A stretch of 29,384 nt of DNA, from assembly GCA_025399215.1 (NCBI GenBank), contig MU621299.1, positions 1-29,384 on the forward strand, written 5' to 3'. The position numbers and the translations under genes are program-made. Positions 10,808 through 21,569 of the stretch are shown in pieces. The DNA is from Globomyces pollinis-pini. Its lineage: Eukaryota; Chytridiomycota; Chytridiomycetes; Rhizophydiales; Globomycetaceae. The notes under the pieces are model-generated. The model searched no databases, was not told where the DNA came from, and saw nothing but the letters and a program-made list of their open reading frames with translations. The stretch's first letter is position 1. Every line of letters begins with the position of its first letter.

Positions 10808-11314
10808 TTACTTTTTCTTTTTATTTAAATATGAAGAGAATGCATCTACTTTGATTTTCTTTTTCTTTAAAGATAATTTCGAATCTTCATCCTCATTGAT
10901 GTATCGTTTCTCTTTTTTTGTAGTTTCCTCGGTTTTTTTATTTCCAATAATCTGATTGTAAACTTTTTTTTGTTGTAGTCGTGAATTTGAATACATTGGA
11001 GCTTTTGATGAGCTTGTATCTATTGTTTCGTGTTGATACTCTTTAGGAATCCAAGATTCAATCATACTTTTAACTAAAGAGGAAGAGACCTGAGCTTTCG
11101 TTTGTAAGATGTCCAGATCTTGTATAGTGAAAGTATCTTTTTCTTTAGTTTCTATTTCTGATACTATTTCAGATTCTTTTTTATTTGTATCAAGTGAATG
11201 GTTTAGACTGAGTGTATTATTTGATTCTACACTGTGTGTATTAATTGCATCAATCACTTTCTTTTCTTTTGTGTTGATATCTAAAACTTCATTTCTATTT
11301 TTGTTTGATTTCAT
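10808..11314 (-). CDS. small lysine-rich protein, possibly DUF3245-like
   Basis: 168 aa from ATG 11314. The frame is open further upstream, but that would run through the start of the divergent gene, so the internal ATG is preferred. The middle carries a hydrophobic helix followed by a conserved-looking tryptophan (SSSLVKSMIESWIPKEY). The C-terminal 40 residues are extremely basic (KRYINEDEDSKLSLKKKKIK) and end in a KKKK tail, suggesting nuclear or nucleolar location. The Ser-Trp-(I/L)-Pro centre and the basic tail resemble my memory of the fungal DUF3245 family, but that is weak. Its start lies 31 nt from the start of the SIKE-like gene on the other strand. A real small gene is likely; its function is unknown. 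Confidence 0.5.
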   Translation of the reverse strand: MKSNKNRNEVLDINTKEKKVIDAINTHSVESNNTLSLNHSLDTNKKESEIVSEIETKEKDTFTIQDLDILQTKAQVSSSLVKSMIESWIPKEYQHETIDTSSSKAPMYSNSRLQQKKVYNQIIGNKKTEETTKKEKRYINEDEDSKLSLKKKKIKVDAFSSYLNKKKK

Positions 11315-11345
11315 TTGATAACAAATTTTAAAAGTGAAAAGTTTG
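11315..11345. promoter_or_regulatory. 31-nt space between divergent start codons
   Basis: Only 31 nt separate ATG 11314 (-) from ATG 11346 (+). Any promoter elements must lie in the opposing coding or leader sequence, so the two genes probably share one nucleosome-depleted region or have overlapping 5' ends. Inferred from gene positions. Confidence 0.4.
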
Positions 11346-12071
11346 ATGAATTCTTCAGAAGTAAAGGATGAATTAACAACCTTGTTATCCAATTGGAAAT
11401 CAAACTTGTCGTTATTAAAGGAATTACAACATAAAGCAGAAGATTTAGAAGTACTTTTAATTTAACTGATTCTTGATTAGTTATTGACGATCACTCCTGA
11501 TGAATCTTACTTGAGATATAAAGAATTACAAAAAGAAAATAATGTACTGACATCTTTCTTAACTTGAATTAGGTATTGAACCTTCTATTGAAGCAATATG
11601 AATCAACGTATTCTATCATTGTTTAACTTCTTCAGTTTGGATGTGATCATGAAGAAATTTAGAGCTCAAACTGTAATGTTATATCTTGTTGAATAGCTTA
11701 GGCATTAATACAGCAAGAGAAATCTGATTTGAGGATTGAAATGCAAAAGAAATTGGACGAAACAATTGTAAGTCGATTCTTAATTATAAATCTCAACCGA
11801 TCTGAATTTACTTTTTGATTACGTTACTAATCCATTATAGTTGGAAAATGATGCATTACGACTAGAAAATACAAAACTTACAGATTCTTTAAGTATATAA
11901 ACAATCTGACAATCTAGGTGAATGTACAAAAATGATACGTTCAAGTCTGGCAGGTATAATATCATTTCTAATTGGAAAGATGACACGGAAAACAATCCAG
12001 ACTTTATAATTGCTCAATTATGTGAAGAAAATCAAACGTTACGGAATTTATTGAATAACGTACATGTCTAA
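11346..12071 (+). CDS. SIKE/FGFR1OP2-like coiled-coil protein (STRIPAK-associated)
   Basis: Eight exons (11346-11450, 11481-11543, 11573-11607, 11636-11672, 11702-11767, 11841-11892, 11918-11953, 11980-12071) give 161 aa. Introns are 25-30 nt except one of 73 nt (11768-11840). The spliced protein is an almost continuous coiled coil. It matches the family in order: YLRYKELQKENNVLNLLL, then LDVIMKKFRAQT, then a Lys-rich segment, and a terminal ENQTLRNLL, corresponding to the RELQQENKEL, LIMSKYR and LREL blocks of SIKE/FGFR1OP2 proteins. In animals these bind SLMAP within the STRIPAK PP2A complex. No single exon is long enough to stand out alone; the model rests on frame continuity through seven junctions. 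The assignment is by pattern and moderately sure. Confidence 0.72.
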
Positions 12072-12132
12072 TGTACATCCAACAATGTAATAGAATATTA
12101 ATCTATATAATTTTTACAAAAAAAAAACATGT

Positions 12133-13700
12133 TTAGATGGTGAGGTTAAAACGACCTGATACTTGAGTCATTGCATTGTTTAATGCACTTTGTAAATTGT
12201 CATCTCCAAACACTTCCAAATCAGATTTTGATCTCCAACCAGATATTTCTGATGCTACAATATGTCCAAGTGATGAAGGTAACTGTAATGGTAGGGAATT
12301 GATAAATTCGACAAACTTTCTCGTATCATTTTGAGACTGCAAGATGACTTGGATTTGATGACTTGAGTATCCCCACAACCTTAAATGTGATGCTTGTAAA
12401 CTAGAAGGATATCGTATGTTGATCAAATCTTGTCGATCCGTTTCTTCTGGTGTCTCAACGTTGTATAGATTTAGTACAGATTCTGGTAAGGGTGAACCAT
12501 CCAGATTATTCATGTCCAATATATCTATTTCATCTGGAGATGTAGCAGGTCCATTTACTTTTGTGGTTTCAACTTCATCAAAATCAATTAGTTTCTGGGA
12601 TACTCTAGTTTGTAATTTCATTGTGATTTGTTCGAATGAATTTGATGAAACTACAGAAGGTTCTACAGTCGAAGTGACTGAATTGGAATAATCATAACAT
12701 AGATACAATAAGCTATTTTCTGTGGTATCAAGAACATCTTTAACCAAGTAATCATCATCTAGTCCGTAAAATCGCATCGAATTGTTCAAGTTGGCTCCAT
12801 TGTCGATACCACCCGAAACCAGTGATCCCGAGTATGTATTTGCTACCATTGGGTTTCTCTTTTGCCATTTCCACCATAGTCGATCAATATTTGAGTGATG
12901 CAAGAAAAAGACAGGATCATTGACTGCCGTAATCGGATTTGCCATATCACCTAATGTTAAGCTCAACTATTAATAACCTCCAATTGCTTGATGAAATAGA
13001 TTATGGGGAATACTTTCCAAAGCAATTCGAAATCCATTATAATTGTCAATTGATAAATATCTTTCCAAAATTACAGCAGAATATAATGATCCTAATGATC
13101 CCGTTTTGTTTTTTCCGGATGCTGACCATCTTCGAGTTACACAATGTGGTTTTGGAAAATCAGCTTGAAAATCTTGAAAGATATTTGAACGACTACCACC
13201 AACGATACATCCTGTTGTAAAATTACCATTTCCACCAATCCAATCCCAAACTGGTGAGATTTCAGGATACTGTGAATCAACATTCCAGTCCCAATATCTA
13301 AACTTAGTTGATTCATCAGTTACGGTAAAGGATCAATGTATTCGCATTGCTCACGGAGTTTTTTCTCAAAGATACCTAGATATGCTCTATGCCAAGGTAG
13401 AAATTGTGCCTATTTAGAAACATTAGTTATTGCTTGATTTCTTACAGTATTATGCATTCTTCTTGCTCCAAATGCATGCACATACACAAAATCGTTATAA
13501 AGGCTAGGAGACCCCACTTTTAACACTGAAGCTGTTTGCTTCAAGCAGATAATTGCATTCAAATAGTTATTTTTTTGATCATCTGTTAATTCCCTCCATT
13601 CTACTCTAGTTGTTATTGATTCACAAGGTGCTTGAAGACAGTGGATTGCAGAAAGTTGAACTATAGTAAATATAACTCTTAACAATGATTGAAATAACAT
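12133..13700 (-). CDS. secreted tyrosinase (type-3 copper oxidase)
   Basis: Oxidises phenols or catechols to quinones, for example in melanin formation. Exons are 13700-13446, 13409-13324, 13297-12978 and 12950-12133 (introns 36, 26 and 27 nt), giving 492 aa. A hydrophobic N-terminus of about 22 residues looks like a signal peptide. The CuA site reads H75 (YVH), H83 (MHN) and H92 in FLPWHRAYL. The CuB site reads PHNLFH (H212, H216) and FFLHHSNIDRLWW (H238-239). The blocks PYWDWN and IGGDMANPITAVNDPVF fit the family exactly across junctions. The 36-nt intron contains an in-frame TAG. The C-terminal half (about residues 300-492) is an extension with a LRLWGYSSHQIQV segment. All copper ligands are present, so it should be active. 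It faces the SIKE-like gene tail to tail with 61 nt between stop codons. Confidence 0.9.
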
Positions 13701-13905
13701 TTGTATGATTGTATTCTAGGTTTGAGTGCTGAATTTGGTAAGGAAGTTTAAACAAACATAACGCGCTTTCTTAAACACCATAAGTAGATTCATTGACACT
13801 ATTGGAAATTTTCAAGTGACAAATACAACAACGCAATGAATAATATTAATTAGCATGCCAAGGTATCATTTATACTATCCTTTAAACGTTTATTTTTTTC
13901 TAAAA

Positions 13906-14789
13906 TTATGCTGCTGCAGCACTACCACCACCACCTCCTCCTCTTGGGGCAGCTACTCTTAACTCAGAGATTAGTCTTGTTTTGGACATGGTTTGTACCA
14001 TCACCAATCCTGGACCTTTCACATATGCATTGAAAAGTCCTTCACCACCACAACAAGCCGTGGTGCAATTAGCAACTGCTCTAACACCATAGTTTGTTCC
14101 TTTAGAATATCCAACTAGAGCATGATGGTCTTTGAAAGATTAAAAGAATAATTTGGTTTACCAATCATAAGCATTTCTTCATTACCAAGCATTTTTTCCA
14201 TTACAGTTCCTCCTCCCAACAAGAAAACGGTTCCAGTACCAGAAAGTTTCAGTAAAAACAAACCACTTCCTCCACAACAACCTGCCAATAAAGATGGTGC
14301 TAGTTGAAATGTAATTTCAACATCACCATAATGTGCCAAATAGATTCCTGACTTGCAATGTAACACTCCTGCTTTTGATAAATCAATAGGAATAATTTTT
14401 GCAGGATAATTTGGACTAACAGCAATACTTTCTGGGAAAGGACTTTTGTTTGTGTATGTATTTCTAAAAAATGATTCCCCACCAATCATTCTTTTAATTC
14501 CAGGTAGACAACCACCACATTGAGTTCGCATTTCCATACCACCACCTCTATAAGACATTGCTCCAGGTTCCGAGCAAAGACTGTCCCCAGGCTGAAGCAA
14601 GACTTGAAGTACTTGTGAATCAGATCCAAGAATGCTAAACTTTTCGTTAATTTGACCAGAAACAATAAAGGGGAGAAGTTGACCTGGTGGACCAGTAAAT
14701 CCAGGTGGGTTTAGAATATCCGATGAGTACAATGGAGGAGCATCAGTGCTCATCGGGGCTTGAGGGTAGAGTGGTTGTTTCTCAGACAT
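13906..14789 (-). CDS. AIM24-family protein, copy 1 of a tandem pair
   Basis: Belongs to the AIM24/TIGR00266 (DUF124) family: a beta-rich fold of uncertain molecular function, whose yeast member is mitochondrial. Exons are 14789-14162 and 14129-13906, with one 32-nt intron, giving 283 aa. Features seen: a Pro/Tyr-rich N-terminus (PPGFTGPPGQ), then FSILGSDSQVLQVLLQPGDSL and SEPGAMSYRGGGMEM, a Gly/Cys-rich CCGGSGLFLLKLSGTGTVFL core, and GVRAVANCTTACCGGEGLF near the end. The C-terminus ends in runs of glycine and alanine. ATG 14789 is chosen because the longer frame starts only with TTG. It lies 154 nt downstream of its paralog on the same strand. Confidence 0.85.
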
Positions 14790-14943
14790 CTTCTGTTTAG
14801 AAAACAATTATTTGTCGCGTCGCGTTAAAAACCATTCAACCTACTACAAACAACAAACAAACAGAACAAAAAATAATATCCTCAAGATTTAGTAGACAAT
14901 ATTTAACGAGTCGTTCACATTATTATATTCCTTGTGGAAAAAA

Positions 14944-15849
14944 CTAAGAAATTAAGGGTGTAATGGTGCTAGCACTACTTGTAGCTCCTGAACTAGCACC
15001 ATTTGGACTAGAATTTACAGTCAACATCCCAAAGAATTTTTCTTTTGCCATTGTTTGAACGACCACTAAAAATTACCATGTAAAGAAACTAACCTAATCC
15101 AGGTCCAGTTACAAATGCATTAAACAATCCTTCACCTCCAAAGCAACATGTAGTCACATCTGGCATTGCCTTAACTCCATATTGAGCACCATGACTGAAT
15201 GCTAATAAGGCGGTGTGATCAAAAACAAGTTGTTCTCCAGGACCCAACACCTTTTCCATAATTGTTCCTCCAGCTTCGAGGAATACTGTTCCAGTTCCAG
15301 ATAGTTTTAATAACCATAATCCATTTCCTCCAAAACATCCTGCCATTAAACTTTTACATAGTTGAAATGAGATTTGAACATCACCAAAATGCGCTAGATA
15401 AACTCCCGGCCTTGCAAGGAGTGGACCGGAAAGTGATAAATCAACTGGAATCACTTTACCAGGAAAACTTGGCCCAACGGTTACACAAGCAGGTGTTGTA
15501 CCTAATATTCAATAGATAATAAATTACCTTCATTTGTATAGTTATTTTTAAACAAGGATTCACCACCCATCATTCTCTTAAACCCTTTCATCAATCCCCC
15601 AATGTTTGTTCTAAATGAAACTTGTTCGCCTCTATAAACCATTACTCGTGGTTGGGAAACCAAAGTTTCTTGAGGATTTAACATGACTTGAACAATTTGT
15701 GAATCTGTACCAAGAACTGCAAATTTCTGATTGATATTTGCTGAAGTTGAAAGCCAGTGAACCAAATGTCCAGGTGGCCCGTTCCACATAGGAGGTCGAC
15801 AAATGTCGTTCGAGAAAACTGGGATTTGTTGATAAGCTTGTTGTGCCAT
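14944..15849 (-). CDS. AIM24-family protein, copy 2 of a tandem pair
   Basis: Exons are 15849-15528, 15501-15094 and 15065-14944 (introns 26 and 28 nt), giving 283 aa, the same length as copy 1. It shares the blocks GPPGHLVHW, FAVLGTDSQIVQVMLNP, FKRMMGGESLF, GVYLAHFGDVQISFQL, LWLLKLSGTGTVFLEAGG and GEGLFNAFVTGPGL with copy 1, roughly half identical by eye. The Cys-rich stretches of copy 1 are reduced here (AGCFGGNG versus AGCCGGSG), and the tail is Ser/Thr-rich instead of Gly/Ala-rich. None of its intron positions coincides with the single intron of copy 1. Function is unknown beyond the family. Its start lies 55 nt from that of the SGNH hydrolase. Confidence 0.85.
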
Positions 15850-15904
15850 TTAAATCGTCAACTTTGTGTTTGTTTTGACGTGTCATTTTCTTGAAATTTT
15901 TTTA
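15850..15904. promoter_or_regulatory. 55-nt space between divergent start codons
   Basis: The start codons of AIM24 copy 2 (-, 15849) and the SGNH hydrolase (+, 15905) are separated by 55 nt. It contains a T-rich run but no motif I can name. A bidirectional promoter is inferred from geometry. Confidence 0.35.
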
Positions 15905-17015
15905 ATGGAAGGTACAATGGAGAAATCAGAGAATCGAGTTCCACCAACGATTGTGGAATCAACACTGAATAGTGTCTACGCATTGTTTCGATATTATTAT
16001 GATTTCATTATTATATTCTTGAATGTATTGTTTCTCAAAGGGAATCCAACAGTATGCTTAATTATGTGATGAATTTTGCAGATTGTCAATCGTGGGCCAA
16101 TTTTTAACAACAAAATAGTCATTATTGGAGATGATATTGCGGTTCTATTTCATAATTGTAATTGTTAGGCTGGTGTTGGTGATATTGATGCATTATTGCA
16201 CATCAAGGGTAATCTTATTTTGGTTAATTAGGTTAGGAATTGCAAGTCCATTAGCATTACAACTTCGAAAAAATACTCGAATTAAGCAAACTTGGAGGAT
16301 TTATAGTTGTGGTGTTGTTGGGTCGACTTCTGAAGAATGGCTTCCTACAAGTGAAAAGGTTAGATAAATGTAAGCATCTTGCTGATACTTTAGAAAAATG
16401 ACAAAACTACTCACTTTGAAACCGTATTTAATAATCCCAAGTATGCTGATGCAAAAATTGTGATTATCTTTTTGGGTTTCAATGACGAAAGGTACCTGGG
16501 TTATGCTTGACTTGTAGAAATGGTAGTTTATCTGCTGATGATACTTATGAAAACATCGTTGCTATATCAAAAGTTCTGACAAATATGGGAAAACCTGTTT
16601 ATATTTGTCCTGTCCCTACCCATGCTGATCATTTGGTTTCGGATGAACTTTATGGAAATAATTTGCGACGAAATGAATTACTTGATTTGTACACCGACAA
16701 TGAGACAAGGTATGGCAAATGTCAACTCTTATAGTAGACCATTGATTTTCAAAGGGCCGCAGATTCATGGGTTAAACTATGAGTATAAGGGTGACTTTTT
16801 ATATGCACCAGATGCACAGCACTTTAGCCCCAGAGTAATTATAATAGGCTAACACTTGTAGGGTTATGTGAAAATAGCGAAAGACTTTGAAGACTTGTTG
16901 GAGAATCATATGGTACGCATTGGTAATGCTTCTATAAGATAATTATTTTTAGAATTCAAGCAGTTTAAAGAGAAGCTTAATATCTAGCGCGTTATGCTCA
17001 GATCACTTAAAATAA
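15905..17015 (+). CDS. membrane-anchored SGNH/GDSL hydrolase family protein, nucleophile Ser replaced by Asp
   Basis: Nine exons (15905-16051, 16082-16141, 16169-16208, 16237-16358, 16394-16491, 16518-16709, 16735-16834, 16862-16912, 16953-17015) give 290 aa with introns of 25-40 nt. Residues about 28-45 (FRYYYDFIIIFLNVLFL) form one likely membrane anchor. SGNH blocks are visible: block I as IIGDDIAAGVGD (65-74), block II YSCGVVGST, block III FLGFNDER, and block V DAQHFSPRGY with the expected Asp and His. In active members block I is GDSxAAGVG; here the Ser position is D67 (codon 16133-16135). Classical esterase chemistry would therefore be lost, or the call is affected by the exon junction six nt later. 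The last exon is the least certain: reading on into the final intron would also give a short end. Confidence 0.72.
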
Positions 17016-17056
17016 ATGAAATCATTTGAGGTTTCCTTTTAAATTTTCAAAAAAAA

Positions 17057-18709
17057 ATGAAGAAACCTATCGTTGTAGTCATAGGAACTACAGGTTAATG
17101 AGTGTGTTTTTAATGATTCAAGTAGGTTAATTTAAGCAATTCTTATAAAAAGGAGTCGGTAAAAGTGCACTTGCAGTTCAAATTGCAAAACAATTCAAAG
17201 GACATATTATAAATGCAGATTCAATGCAGGTTTATAAAGGATTGGATATCATAACAAATAAACCAGATAAAAAGGAACGAGAGAGTGCTCCTCATCATTT
17301 GTTTGACTTTGTTCATCCACTAAATGAGTACTCAGTAGCAGATTATGTCAATGATGCAACTGCGATAGTATTTTGAATTCATCTCATGGATTTAGATTGA
17401 TAAATTACATTCACAAAACATCCTTCCTGTTATTTGTGGTGGAACGAATCATTATACCTTATCACTATTGTGTAATGTGAATGTATTTGAAACCCCTCAA
17501 GAATCAAATGAAAATGGTCATCCTTCAATCGATTTAGAATTAAGAAAGGAATTACAGTATGTGCTTAATCAAACAGATTCGAAATCAATCAAATTGGATA
17601 GGATAAACAACTTCCTACAAACTTATTCAATTCATCAGTTATTAGATAAAATTGATCCCAAAATAGCTAAACGATGGCATGAAAATGATTTCAGAAAAAT
17701 ACGTAGAAGTTTAGAGGTGTATTACTATACTGGCAAACGCTACTCAGAATTACTTGAAGATAATGAACAGCTGAAAGATTCATATGAAGGATTGAGGTAT
17801 ACTACAGCTGCTTCTAATAGATCAGATACCGAGTTTGTGTTTTTTGGTTGTATGGTCGACCTGAAGAGTTGTACCCCAGATTAGATGCCAGAGTAGATAA
17901 AATGATAAACGTATTCATATTTTTCGTAATAACGTTAGGATGGAATGTTTACGGAAATGCATGATTTACGAGAACAAATGAATGAAAACAAAACGGTCAG
18001 CTTTGATTCACAGTACAATAGAGGGATTTTCCAATCCATTGGTAAACTCGTTTTGTCTCATTATATAAGGATTTAAAGAATTTCATGATTATTTTGTAGC
18101 AATTGAATCAAAATTGGATAAAATTGAAATTGAAAAACTACTGGAAAACGGTATAGAAAATATGAAAGTTGCTACACGTCAGTACGCTCGACATCAAGTA
18201 TCTCAGATAAAAAATAAATTTGTACCAGTGATGATAAAAGAACATAATCAAAACACTGGTTCCTTTTATCTTATTGATGCTACAGGTATCGCGCTATTTA
18301 TTTAACAGTCAGATAAAAATGCAATAGATGATTCCAAGTTGAATTCCATATACGAATTAACTGACATGTTTTTAAAATCGGAAACAAATAGAGCATCTAA
18401 TTCACTTTCCGTCACACTGGATGAATTGAATTTACTGGATCACGGAAAGGTACCTATTACTAGGCAGTGGGATAAGTTTGAGTGGTAATATAGTCAATAT
18501 ATTAACAATTTAGCGATATCTGCACCGTTTATTCCACGGGAAAAAAGAAAGTCATGCACGGAGAATATGAATGGAACATACATCTACAATCTAAGCAGCA
18601 TAAAAAAACTCTGGAAAATCAAGACCAAAAAGTTAATAAATCAAAAAGATTCAAAAGTGGATCGACTCATATAGATGAAATAGAAAATAAAAGTGAACAT
18701 AATGATTGA
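17057..18709 (+). CDS. MOD5: tRNA dimethylallyltransferase (MOD5/TRIT1 family)
   Basis: Transfers a dimethylallyl group to A37 of tRNAs (i6A37), possibly in cytosol and mitochondria as in the yeast enzyme. Eight exons: 17057-17093, 17153-17367, 17396-17796, 17826-17910, 17939-18041, 18070-18285, 18313-18484 and 18514-18709; introns 59, 28, 29, 28, 28, 27 and 29 nt; 474 aa. The P-loop GTTGVGKS (10-17) is split by intron 1. Then come NADSMQVYKGLDIITNKP, LPVICGGTNHY, KRWHENDFRKIRRSLEVYY, GIFQSIGFKEF and ATRQYARHQVSQIK, all diagnostic. The C-terminus has a C2H2-type finger (ECDIC ... HLQSKQH) typical of eukaryotic members, then a Lys-rich tail. It starts 41 nt after the SGNH gene and its stop lies 3 nt from the stop of the opposing helicase gene. 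Confidence 0.93.
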
Positions 18710-18712
18710 TTA

Positions 18713-21532
18713 TTAATGCGGTAGTGATAACTCTTGAGTTCCGAGGGGATCTAAATGCATGCCAAAGAGTCTGGCGATTTCTTTCATTCGGACTGCTTGT
18801 GATTTTTTATCTAATGGCCCCATAACCGACTTAAACATTTCATCTTTCTCTTTTTGAATCTCTAATACTCTTTCTTCAACTGAATCTCGCATAACAAACC
18901 TATATACAGTTACTGGTTTGGTTTGTCCAAATCGATGAACTCGGTCAACTGATGTTAAATCTATCAACACTTACTTGCTTGAGATTCAATAGCAGTGTTC
19001 CACCACGGATCTAGCATTATTACTTGACTTGCTGCAGTTATATTTAAACCAACTCCTCCACATCTAATGTTAACATTTATTTTTTGCACTTTAATGATAT
19101 CAGTAATATTTCTGGCCCATCTTGTGTTTGAAAATATGCCAATGATTCGTCTCTTTGTGTTCTGTTCATTGCTCCAGTGTATTTACCACACGTGATTTTT
19201 TCAGATTCCAAAACATTTTGAACTAAAGCCAACATCTCTGTCCATTGTGAAAAAATCACAGTCTATTGATGATTAAAGTAATGAAAATCAAACTTTAACG
19301 CCCTTTGGTGTGTTTCGTAGGATATGGATCAATCTATTGATTTTTGAAGATGGTGTACTATTTAGGTCAAGTTTTAATGACTCGGAATTGCTTGTTAAAT
19401 CCTCTTCAGGGGTCCAAATTAAATCCTACCATTAGTATTTAATTGACTACTTTAGATTTTAAATCTCTACGGCACATTGGGCAAAGTTTTTTAATCTTGA
19501 GGCACTCTTCTATGCAATTCTTACAAAAGAAGTGGCCACAAGGGGTGATACAGCCGTTAGAAAGTGCAGTAATGCATATAGCACACGAATCACCTGAAGC
19601 TTCTGCTTCTTGCAATACTCCAATTAACCGCTTAAAATTTGGATGCTCTACATCGAATTGCACTATATCTTTTTCCAACTGTGTCAAATAATCATCTGGT
19701 ACTAACTCTGGATGATCACAGAATTGTCGTAACCGACACAGCATTTCCAAAATATGGCAATAATTTTGTCCCTAAAATGTTACCTATCTATCCAAACCAT
19801 GGTATCGTCATTTATAAATCGGGAAATTCTAGACCTGGACAAATTTTCTAGTTGTTGATAACCAAGAGTTTCATTTTCACTAAATTCAATGATTTCTAGG
19901 GAATGGGTAATCGGCGGTAACTCGACAATTGGTTTACCATCATATTTCATGGCTATATTTAAATCTGTATGATGTTTACCTTTAGTTCGTCGAAGCATGA
20001 TATCATTGATAAGCGCTTTTAGGTTGGTAACTCCAATTGGTCTGCCTTGTTTCAATGGTTTTGCTAACCATCTGGTCCATTCTTTTCTTTCATGAAAAGG
20101 CCTGTACCTTAAAAACTTTAAAATGCTAAAAAAGTCTTCAATCTATCATGTTTGATTATAGAAATGCACCTACCTTGTTTGTAAATGGAGTTCCAGTCAC
20201 AAACCATCGCCTCTCTGCATTCAGTTCATTACAAGCCTTAAATGCGATCGAATTATAGTTACGTATATGATGCCCTTCATCCAAAACAATTCGTTTCCAT
20301 TTAACTCTGACCAGTGTAGGCTTCAGCTTTTCTTTTGGGTCACCATCACTATATTCTCCAGCAACTGTCTGATATGTTGTTATAACCAGTTTATGCTTTG
20401 CCAAAAATTTACTAGATTTATTTCTATTTGGGCCATGATAAATATAATATGATAGTGATCCCGGAGCAATATGTTCTGAAATTTGAAGCTCCCAATTCAT
20501 GATAACTGACAAAGGACAGATTATGAGTGTACTCTATCCTGTTAACGCATTAAACTAAACCTCGCAATTGGAATCTTCTGTTACTAAGGAGAGAATTGTA
20601 AGAGTCTTTGGATTAAGAATTTTAGAATTACTTTTCCCAGTCCCATCTACAAAATAAAAAAGAAACATTTACATCGTCTGCCAAAATCCCACCTCTACAC
20701 AATATTGGATGTTCGGAGGTAGACAATCCTGTAACAATATGGTTGTAATAGTCCAGAGAACCCACTTTTTGTTTTTTCCAAAATTGAACTGGTTCAGTAG
20801 ATTTGTCGAACTTTGGGTTTTCCATCTTAATCAGCCAAGCTAAAGCTTGATATTGATGTTTCAATAGAGTAGCATTGATGTCCCTTGGACGGTTTGGAAA
20901 CAAAGGAAGCTTCGCCAAGTCCACAGTTGAAAGATTACTGAGAAATCCCTGTGGTAATGCATTTAATAATTTCGAATTACCAAATCTATTGTTATATTCT
21001 TCAATCTTTTCATCCTATCTGTGTCTGTCTCTTCAAAAGTTATTTTTGATGCTTTCAATTCAGACATTGCAACCTTTTGATTACGAATGGCACTATAGAA
21101 ATGACAATTAACAACTAGAGTATCTTCCACATAACTATTTGAGATACATTCGAGTCTTATCATGTCCGATTTCAAAAAACGAGCTAAACACATTGAATTA
21201 GTAACTGAAAACTTTCCAATGAATTCAGTATTTAGAAATACTTTGATTATTAATGAGTCTTCTTCTAACGTTAATAATTCACCTGGTTGAATGTTCAAAT
21301 TAGCTTGAACCTTCATATTAAACTGTTTAATTCCTAATTCTAACTCTTCATCAGCATCATCATCTGTTTGTGAATTATTCTTTGAATTGTCTGAATTGGT
21401 GATCGTTGAAGACTTTGCTTGAAATTGAGCAAACGACACAGGATTAGTATTTAAGGTATTATGAGTAGATGAGCTACTAGCAGAATATCTTAGCTTTTTC
21501 CTTGGAGATACACTAGATGGCAAGTAATTCAT
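18713..21532 (-). CDS. SNF2 helicase with embedded RING finger (RAD5/HLTF family)
   Basis: RAD5/HLTF proteins are DNA translocases and E3 ubiquitin ligases for PCNA polyubiquitination and fork reversal. Eleven exons: 21532-21074, 21014-20673, 20646-20632, 20605-20561, 20533-20174, 20142-19798, 19771-19451, 19425-19300, 19262-19090, 19063-18975 and 18948-18713; 836 aa. A partial HIRAN-like segment ([15 protein letters not shown], about residues 95-140) precedes the helicase. Walker A is DDMGLGKT, with MGLGK encoded by a 15-nt exon; the DEAH-type box is DEGH (372-375). A C3HC4 RING (CAIC ... CGHFFCKNC ... CPMC) spans about 585-622 between the helicase lobes. The C-terminal lobe has [10 protein letters not shown] and [16 protein letters not shown] and HIRAN-like parts favour RAD5/HLTF over RAD16. 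The first intron (59 nt, 21073-21015) is the least sure; a frameshift is the alternative. Confidence 0.88.
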
Positions 21533-21569
21533 TACCAATTGAGAATGAAATATTTTTTTCCAATTCAGT
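21533..21569. promoter_or_regulatory. 37-nt space between divergent start codons
   Basis: Start codons of the RAD5/HLTF-like gene (-, 21532) and the acidic nuclear protein gene (+, 21570) are 37 nt apart, with a short T-run between them. A shared bidirectional promoter is inferred from spacing. Confidence 0.35.

Noticed and set aside
13410..13445. Pseudogene call for the tyrosinase because of an in-frame TAG at 13410-13412
   Set aside because: The stop lies in a 36-nt GT-AG intron with a TAACTAAT branch-like site; removing it joins RRMHNT to AQFLPWHR and completes the CuA site.
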